A stretch of DNA of 10,041 nt. It comes from Spirochaetia bacterium (GTDB lineage Bacteria > Spirochaetota > Spirochaetia > Treponematales > Breznakiellaceae). The position numbers and the translations under genes were made by a program. The notes beneath the pieces were generated by a model. The model was not told where the DNA came from and ran no database searches. It was given only the letters and a program-made list of their open reading frames with translations. Where the stretch lies: the NCBI GenBank assembly GCA_025997755.1, contig BNVA01000069.1:1-10041 (forward strand), written 5' to 3'. This document shows, piece by piece, positions 5,899 to 10,041 of the stretch; the first letter of the stretch is position 1; the number at the start of each line of letters is the position of its first letter.

Positions 5899-6867
5899 AT
5901 GACATATGAAGAAATGGAAGAAATGGAAGAAAGCGGATTAGGGGATCTGCACAAAACCGCTGGTGAAATTGTGACTGCCATGTTTGGTGGCATAGACAAA
6001 GATAAATTGGCAGCGGAATACCTTCGTTCAAAAGCAACGAGGGAGGCAAAATGGAAAGCGGAGAAAAATGCAAGCTATGCAGAGGAACGTACAAGGTACG
6101 AAAAACTCAGGCAGAAATGGGGAGCAAACCTCACGAATGAGCAACTCGACGAGGCGGAACGCAAGGAAGCTGAGTCCAAAGCGAATGACTACGAAATCGG
6201 AGATACCGGACCTTCAGGCGGACTTGTGTTTTCCGATTGGGATGCAGGTAACGACAGGTGGGGATATTTGGAATGTGCGCCTCCGAGTGCGGAATTTAAG
6301 ACAGAGTGGTCTAACGCAGAATCCCGGTGTCGCAATTTGAACATCAACGGCTTTACAGGCTGGAGGGTACCAACAATGAATGAACTGCGTTTAATGAATA
6401 CGAGCCTTGCAAAGAAGGGATTAGGAAACTTTTCTGACAGATGGTATTGTTCATCAGAGGAGGACGACAGTATTGTGGGAAAATTTGCTTGGTGCCTAGG
6501 CTTTCCTGACGGTAGATCTTATTCCAGACCAGTACATAATTTCCTAACTGGGAACATGGAGACGCAATTTTTCCGCCCTGTACGGTCTTTTTCTGGCGTA
6601 ATGACGAAGCGCAAGGAAGCGAAGCATAATGCGGAAGTGGAACGGCAGGAAGCGGAGCGCAGGGCTAAGGCGGAGGCGAAGCGTCAGGCAACAGAGGCGC
6701 TGTATCAGAAAGGCAATGCCGCATATGAGGAAGGGAAGAAATCTTTCTTCTCCCGTAAGAAGAAATATCATGAAGCCGCCGATTTCTTCCGCCAAGCTGC
6801 TGAACAAGGACATGCCGAAGCGCGGGAGTGGCTCGACAGACTCAAGACTGAGGGGAAGGTGAAGTAA
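5899..6867 (+). CDS. DUF1566 (Lcl-like) protein with C-terminal Sel1/TPR-like repeat
   Basis: The start at 5899 has AAAGGAGA 7 nt upstream, giving 322 residues; an upstream in-frame ATG at 5845 overlaps the preceding gene. Residues 1-100 are acidic and helical. About 101-235 form a DUF1566 domain: IGDTGPSGGLVF, the segment NGFTGWRVPTMNEL, then FSDRWYCSSE, FAWCLGFPDG and a closing FFRPVRSF. A charged coiled-coil (about 240-268) leads to one Sel1/TPR-like unit (AAYEEGKKSFFSRKKKYHEA, then AADFFRQAAEQGHAEAREWL). DUF1566 domains are often found in secreted proteins of spirochaetes and Fibrobacter, but no signal peptide is visible here. Function is unknown; a protein-protein interaction role is inference. 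Confidence 0.85.
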   Translation: MTYEEMEEMEESGLGDLHKTAGEIVTAMFGGIDKDKLAAEYLRSKATREAKWKAEKNASYAEERTRYEKLRQKWGANLTNEQLDEAERKEAESKANDYEIGDTGPSGGLVFSDWDAGNDRWGYLECAPPSAEFKTEWSNAESRCRNLNINGFTGWRVPTMNELRLMNTSLAKKGLGNFSDRWYCSSEEDDSIVGKFAWCLGFPDGRSYSRPVHNFLTGNMETQFFRPVRSFSGVMTKRKEAKHNAEVERQEAERRAKAEAKRQATEALYQKGNAAYEEGKKSFFSRKKKYHEAADFFRQAAEQGHAEAREWLDRLKTEGKVK

Positions 6868-6954
6868 TGGTGGACAGCAGAATTGCCCCGCAAGATTGAG
6901 GATTTGCGGAAACGCGGGATTAATGATACGCCCTATGTGGATAGAGTGTGGTAA
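6868..6954 (+). pseudogene. 28-codon open frame directly after the DUF1566/Sel1 stop
   Basis: In the same frame as the upstream gene, 28 codons follow its TAA without interruption and end at a second TAA (6952-6954). The translation (WWTAELPRKIEDLRKRGIND, then TPYVDRVW) looks like ordinary protein sequence rather than random intergenic DNA. It has no ATG in frame. It may be a former C-terminal extension cut off by a stop mutation, a readthrough product, or the remnant of a lost gene. The only ATG here (6867) gives a 10-residue reading in another frame. Confidence 0.45.
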
Positions 6955-6962
6955 GACTAACC

Positions 6963-7241
6963 ATGGATATGGTTGTTAAAGACTTATACGGTAATCGCGT
7001 ATGCATTATAGAAAATAATGGTGTCGTTAAAGACTTATACGGCAACCGTATATGTATTATAGAAAATAATGGGACGGTTAAAGATTTATATGGTAACCGC
7101 TTAAAAATTATAGAGCGTGACGGTACTGTTAAAGACCTATATGGTAATCGCACGAGCATTATTGGGAGTGATGGTACTGTGAAAGACTTATACGGCAATC
7201 GTATGTACATTATTGATGGTTATACAGGCTTTAATATATAG
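6963..7241 (+). CDS. Protein of five 17-residue VKDLYGNR repeats
   Basis: The protein has 92 residues from ATG 6963; an in-frame GTG at 6948 would add five, and neither start has a clear Shine-Dalgarno. Nearly all of it is five tandem units of the form (V/T)VKDLYGNRxxIIExxG. Each unit can be read as a two-stranded beta-hairpin with a GN turn, so the whole could close into a small five-fold propeller-like structure, similar in idea to the beta-flower proteins of gut bacteria. No signal peptide or membrane segment is present. Its last codons are antisense to the aberrant tail of hsdR. Function is unknown, and the structural proposal is inference. Confidence 0.7.
   Translation: MDMVVKDLYGNRVCIIENNGVVKDLYGNRICIIENNGTVKDLYGNRLKIIERDGTVKDLYGNRTSIIGSDGTVKDLYGNRMYIIDGYTGFNI
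6972..7226 (+). repeat. Five tandem 51-bp repeats
   Basis: Units start at 6972, 7023, 7074, 7125 and 7176. The core encoding VKDLYGNR is conserved in protein, but synonymous differences occur between copies (for example GACTTATACGG and GATTTATATGG), so the array is under protein-level selection and not a recent duplication. The segment xxIIExxG varies most. Confidence 0.9.
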
Positions 7242-8939
7242 CCCGATAGTGTATGTACCGGCGGCTATTGTAATGTTTAACCACAGAGCCTGTGGAGCAT
7301 TAAGTATGGCTTCCATATTACCAAGCTCTTTTTTACTTCGGGCAATATCCTTTTCGTCTGCGTTGGCCGCCATCAATTCATAGGTTTCATCTATTCTGCG
7401 TAATATATCCTCGTTAAGTCCAAGGTTAATAACACGACTTTCATAATAGACAGGCTTCGTAGCCCCATCTTCAACTGATTGGGTCATGTCGTAAATGTCG
7501 ATATAATCACCGAATACTTCACGGGTATTATGGTCTTTTGTTGATATGGGGGTTCCGGTAAATCCAATAAAGGTAGCGTTAGGTAAGCTGTCCCGGATAA
7601 TCCGTGCGGTTCCGGTAACGATTTTTCCGTCCTTATTTACTTTTTCTGTCAGGCCATATTGACTGCGGTGTGCTTCATCTGCCATTACTATAATGTTGCG
7701 TCGCTTTGATAGCGGCTCACCGGATTCTTCAAACTTCTGCATTGTGGTAAAGAATATTCCGTTAGCCTGGCGGTTATTCAAAATGTCGTGTAGGTTTTTT
7801 CTATAGGTGGCCTGTTCCGGCGTTTGACGCAAAAAATCCTTACAGGCTGAAAACTGCTCAAAGAGTTGGTCGTCAAGATTATTCCGATCGGTCAGGACAA
7901 TGAAGGTGGGGCTATTCATCACTTCTTGCATGAGGCCGGTATAGAAAACCATCGAAAGGGATTTACCGCTTCCTTGGGTATGCCAAAACACACCGCCTTT
8001 TCCGTCTGGTTTCTCTTTACCATATTCCGGTATAGATTCTGCCGCCATCAAGCCATCTGCCGTAAAGCCGCTTTTTATATTGGATTGCCGTTTTGGTTTT
8101 TGACTACACCCGGAAGCCCTTAATGTCGATTCAACTGCTTTCTTCACCGCAAAATACTGATGATACCCGGCAAGGATTTTGATGTCTTCCGGCGTATCCT
8201 GCGAAAACAGAATAAAATGTTTTATGATGTCTAAAAATCTATTCGGTTCCAGCATACCTTCAAAGAGGACGTGGTATAGAGCGTATTTGGTTTCCTCATA
8301 ATCGCCGTTTATCGTTTTCCAATCTACATAACGGTCGAAATCCGAAGTGATGGTTCCTACTCTGGAATGTGATAAATCGCTGATAATACAAAATGCGTTA
8401 TACACGAAAAGGCTTGGGATTTCCCGCATATAGTTTTTAAGCTGCCGGTAGCCGTGGGATATATCCGTCTCCTCCCGCATACAACTTTTTAATTCGACCA
8501 CCACAAGTGGAAGCCCATTTACAAACACTACTATATCAGGCCGCTTGTTTTCATTTTCTATCACCGTCCATTGGTTAATAACATGGAAGGTGTTATTGTC
8601 AGGATTGGCGTAATCAATCAGCCGAATGATGTCGGTTTTAGTCTGCCCCTTGTCCTGATAGGTTGCTTCTACACCGTTTTGAAGGTAATCCATAAAAGTC
8701 TTGTTTTTTTGGATTAGGGTACCAAGTTGAAATAAGGTTAGTTTTTTGACGGCTTCTTCAATGGCATCGGCATGAGCTTTGGGATTGATACGGCGTATTT
8801 GGTCTTCGATTAACGTTCCCGCTCCCAAGTAGAGGGGATTATGATAATCCCGCTCGATGTCGGGGCCGTAAAGATGGGTGTAGCCGATACTTTCAAGGAG
8901 GGAAACTACGGCGTTTTCATAGTTGGCTTCATTGAACAC
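7188..8939 (-). CDS. hsdR: Type I restriction enzyme R subunit, 3'-truncated, probably inactive as a motor
   Basis: HsdR cuts DNA after ATP-driven translocation in complex with HsdM and HsdS. The 583 residues start with GTG at 8939, preceded by AAGGAAGGA. The nuclease core is visible as D135 (PDIVVF) and E149-L-K151. The first RecA-like motor domain has the Walker A HTQGSGKS at 320-327, DEAH at 421-424 and TGTP at 461-464. Homology stops near A551 (NMEAILNAPQA); the last about 32 residues read through unrelated DNA. Full-length HsdR proteins are about 1000 residues, so the second motor domain and the C-terminal helical region are missing. Translocation-dependent cleavage is therefore not expected. 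The start overlaps the preceding small gene by 1 nt. Confidence 0.88.
   Translation of the reverse strand: MFNEANYENAVVSLLESIGYTHLYGPDIERDYHNPLYLGAGTLIEDQIRRINPKAHADAIEEAVKKLTLFQLGTLIQKNKTFMDYLQNGVEATYQDKGQTKTDIIRLIDYANPDNNTFHVINQWTVIENENKRPDIVVFVNGLPLVVVELKSCMREETDISHGYRQLKNYMREIPSLFVYNAFCIISDLSHSRVGTITSDFDRYVDWKTINGDYEETKYALYHVLFEGMLEPNRFLDIIKHFILFSQDTPEDIKILAGYHQYFAVKKAVESTLRASGCSQKPKRQSNIKSGFTADGLMAAESIPEYGKEKPDGKGGVFWHTQGSGKSLSMVFYTGLMQEVMNSPTFIVLTDRNNLDDQLFEQFSACKDFLRQTPEQATYRKNLHDILNNRQANGIFFTTMQKFEESGEPLSKRRNIIVMADEAHRSQYGLTEKVNKDGKIVTGTARIIRDSLPNATFIGFTGTPISTKDHNTREVFGDYIDIYDMTQSVEDGATKPVYYESRVINLGLNEDILRRIDETYELMAANADEKDIARSKKELGNMEAILNAPQALWLNITIAAGTYTIGLYIKACITINNVHTIAV
7281..7295. 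repeat. Small perfect inverted repeat at the hsdR breakpoint
   Basis: CCACAG (7281-7286) and CTGTGG (7290-7295) are exact reverse complements with a 3-nt loop. hsdR homology ends within it (about 7289). It may mark the site of the deletion or insertion, but at this length it could be chance. Confidence 0.4.
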
Positions 8940-9175
8940 TACTGTATTCCTTCCTTCTCTCGGTAATATTCATCGACAATGAACTCGGCGCTCTCTGCCC
9001 AATATTCATTATCCACACGCTGTAGTATTGCATAAGTATTCGATGCAAGAAAATCACCATACACTTCATCAAAACTTGTTGCTTCTTTTTGAGCAATTAA
9101 CCGGACGATATGTTCAATTTTTATCATGGTTGTAAAGGTTATGTCTTTCTCATTCCATATATATTTATTTAGCAT
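8939..9175 (-). CDS. Small acidic protein of the DUF3990 module, possible antitoxin
   Basis: The protein has 78 residues. The ATG at 9175 has AAGGAA 6 nt upstream, preferred over an internal Met at codon 17 with no Shine-Dalgarno. It overlaps the end of the DUF3990 gene by 11 nt and its TAG overlaps the hsdR GTG by one base. The sequence is helical and acidic (AESAEFIVDEYYREKEG) and recalls the layout of the DUF3791 protein on the other side of the DUF3990 gene, with weak resemblance (AQ, then EV, then a closing ES-x-D segment). I cannot assign a family firmly. A role as a second antitoxin or accessory partner is inference from position. Confidence 0.7.
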   Translation of the reverse strand: MLNKYIWNEKDITFTTMIKIEHIVRLIAQKEATSFDEVYGDFLASNTYAILQRVDNEYWAESAEFIVDEYYREKEGIQ

Positions 9176-9656
9176 ATATTTCTTTCCTTGTTAGAATTAA
9201 ATGTGAAAGCGCTTTTTCGGTATGTATTGAGATTTGATCATTTGGGAGTTTATATTCTAAACGACTTAATGCTTCTTCAATTCTATAAATGCCATCTATA
9301 TAATAACTAATGGTTTCTCTTGTATCATCATTTGCAACAGGACCTTGAACAACGTCAAAATTATGTTGCATACCGCCTTTTATGCGATTTTCAGCAATAA
9401 ACTCAAGCCATTCTACAGTTAATCCGGAAAATTGTCTTATTCTCAAATCATCGGTTATGGTTAGTTCAAATTCATAAATATAGCTATTCTCGAATCCATA
9501 GCGATTATACATTCTGATTGCCCAGCTTTCCGCTTGAGATTTTAATGTGGTCAGATAGAAACCTTTGCCAAAGTCACGCCTATCTTTTGACTTGGCTAAA
9601 TCAACGGCAGAAAACTCTACATTTGAACCGTGATATAACGTTATTTTTGTTTCCAC
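9165..9656 (-). CDS. DUF3990 protein, ADP-ribosyltransferase-like, candidate toxin
   Basis: The 163 residues match the DUF3990 pattern, placed by published family descriptions with the ADP-ribosyltransferases. H9 lies in TLYHGS, followed by FGKGFYLTT (29-37), which resembles the NAD-binding Tyr segment, then the DVVQGPVANDDT segment (101-112) and the C-terminal NDQISIHTEKAL (139-150). The last motif has Q141 where many transferases have Glu. The start is GTG at 9656 with GAGGA 9 nt upstream, overlapping the DUF3791 gene by 16 nt. It is expected to act in the cytoplasm. The target, and whether it is toxic, are not shown by the sequence. Confidence 0.85.
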   Translation of the reverse strand: METKITLYHGSNVEFSAVDLAKSKDRRDFGKGFYLTTLKSQAESWAIRMYNRYGFENSYIYEFELTITDDLRIRQFSGLTVEWLEFIAENRIKGGMQHNFDVVQGPVANDDTRETISYYIDGIYRIEEALSRLEYKLPNDQISIHTEKALSHLILTRKEIYAK

Positions 9657-9862
9657 GCCAGCACATCCTCAACATAATCAATGCTTTCTTCTATTGCCTG
9701 TGTGTGCAAGACATCCCATGCGGAACGAAGCATAGAATTTATCTCATATTTTTGCATAAGCGCAAATACTTCTTTTTCCGGTATATTATGCCGCTGGGCA
9801 TATCCTTCTACTGCAACTACGATTGAAAGATTTTCGTCTTTCGGTTCGTCTGTGTATATCAT
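9641..9862 (-). CDS. DUF3791 family protein, likely partner or antitoxin of the DUF3990 protein
   Basis: The 73 residues match the DUF3791 pattern: an acidic N-terminus, IVVAVEGYAQRHNIPEKEVF, the segment LMQKYEINSMLRSAWDVLHT, and an acidic end (EESIDYVEDVL). The family is known to be found next to DUF3990 genes. Its ATG forms an ATGA overlap with the hsdS stop, and its own TAA lies inside the beginning of the DUF3990 gene. This order (small partner first, transferase second) is typical of toxin-antitoxin operons; the antitoxin role is inference. Confidence 0.82.
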   Translation of the reverse strand: MIYTDEPKDENLSIVVAVEGYAQRHNIPEKEVFALMQKYEINSMLRSAWDVLHTQAIEESIDYVEDVLAWKQK

Positions 9863-10041
9863 AGTTCCTCCTCTGTCGGGACTTCAATCTCACCGGACAT
9901 AAGACGGGGAAGTAAGGCGTCACGAATAGTAGCGAGTTTTTCATTTTCTTTTCTACACTCTAATTGCATTGTAAATAGCGGTAATAAAATCGAATGATAT
10001 TTTTCAATAATTTCTTTCGGTGGAACTATTAACTCAATCTG
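9859..10041 (-). CDS. hsdS: Type I restriction-modification specificity subunit HsdS, C-terminal end only
   Basis: The last 60 codons of a minus-strand gene enter from the right edge. The sequence PPKEIIEKYHSILLPLF, then KENEKLATIRDALLPRLMSG ending EIEVPTEEEL, is the characteristic C-terminal conserved helix and end of HsdS, which recognises the target DNA with HsdM. The variable recognition domains are outside the window. It is followed by the DUF3791 gene with an ATGA overlap. Confidence 0.9.
   Translation of the reverse strand, partial: QIELIVPPKEIIEKYHSILLPLFTMQLECRKENEKLATIRDALLPRLMSGEIEVPTEEEL

Noticed and set aside
5870..6813. Several frames on both strands of 74-90 codons over the DUF1566/Sel1 gene
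   Set aside because: They are shadows of a gene with a recognisable domain and a good Shine-Dalgarno.
6920..7210. Minus-strand repeat frame of 96 codons with RLPYKSLTVP units
   Set aside because: It mirrors the tandem 51-bp array; the plus-strand reading shows glycine-turn hairpin periodicity and follows the direction of the neighbouring genes.
6972..7226. CRISPR array
   Set aside because: The repeats are contiguous 51-bp units with no spacers and keep an open reading frame.
7242..7280. Intrinsic terminator after the repeat-protein gene
   Set aside because: No GC-rich stem followed by a T-run was found here in either direction.
9518..9902. Plus-strand frames of 102 and 73 codons
   Set aside because: They are antisense to the overlapping DUF3791 and DUF3990 genes and lack start signals.

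Overview
The window looks like chromosomal DNA of a host-associated, anaerobic spirochaete, most probably a Treponema. The evidence is a class III (oxygen-sensitive) ribonucleotide reductase operon, an N-terminally exported beta-rich protein of outer-membrane type, a DUF1566/Sel1-like protein, and moderate GC content. The genus is an inference; no rRNA or other marker is present.

Left half (1-5140, minus strand). A leftward operon runs nrdR, nrdD, a glycyl-radical/thioredoxin gene, a stand-alone response-regulator receiver, and then an exported beta-rich protein that runs off the left edge. The promoter region of nrdR carries a very good NrdR box, a weaker second one and a TTGACA/TATATA promoter, so autoregulation is likely. 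The class III reductase is split. The 690-residue NrdD ends just after its zinc-binding Cys cluster, and the glycyl-radical loop (RIVGYY) is encoded by the next gene, fused to a redoxin domain with a CPNC active site. The start codon of the exported protein lies inside a perfect 13-bp inverted repeat, and a second perfect 14-bp inverted repeat lies in its early coding region.

Middle (5141-7290). A small XRE repressor (minus) is divergent from a plus-strand set: a Cys-rich 61-residue protein, a DUF1566 plus Sel1-like protein, a 28-codon open frame directly after its stop, and a protein made almost only of five 17-residue VKDLYGNR repeats. Three TGCTAAyAT repeats, spaced 33-34 bp apart, sit between the XRE gene and the plus-strand set and overlap the plus-strand promoter.

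Right half (7188-10041, minus strand). This is the distal part of a type I restriction-modification operon: the C-terminal end of hsdS, a DUF3791 protein, a DUF3990 ADP-ribosyltransferase-like protein, a third small protein, and an hsdR cut off after its first motor domain. All junctions overlap by 1-16 nt, so the three small genes are an embedded translationally coupled module, probably of toxin-antitoxin or anti-phage type. The hsdR break lies at about 7289, inside a small perfect inverted repeat, and borders the middle island. hsdM would lie beyond the right edge.
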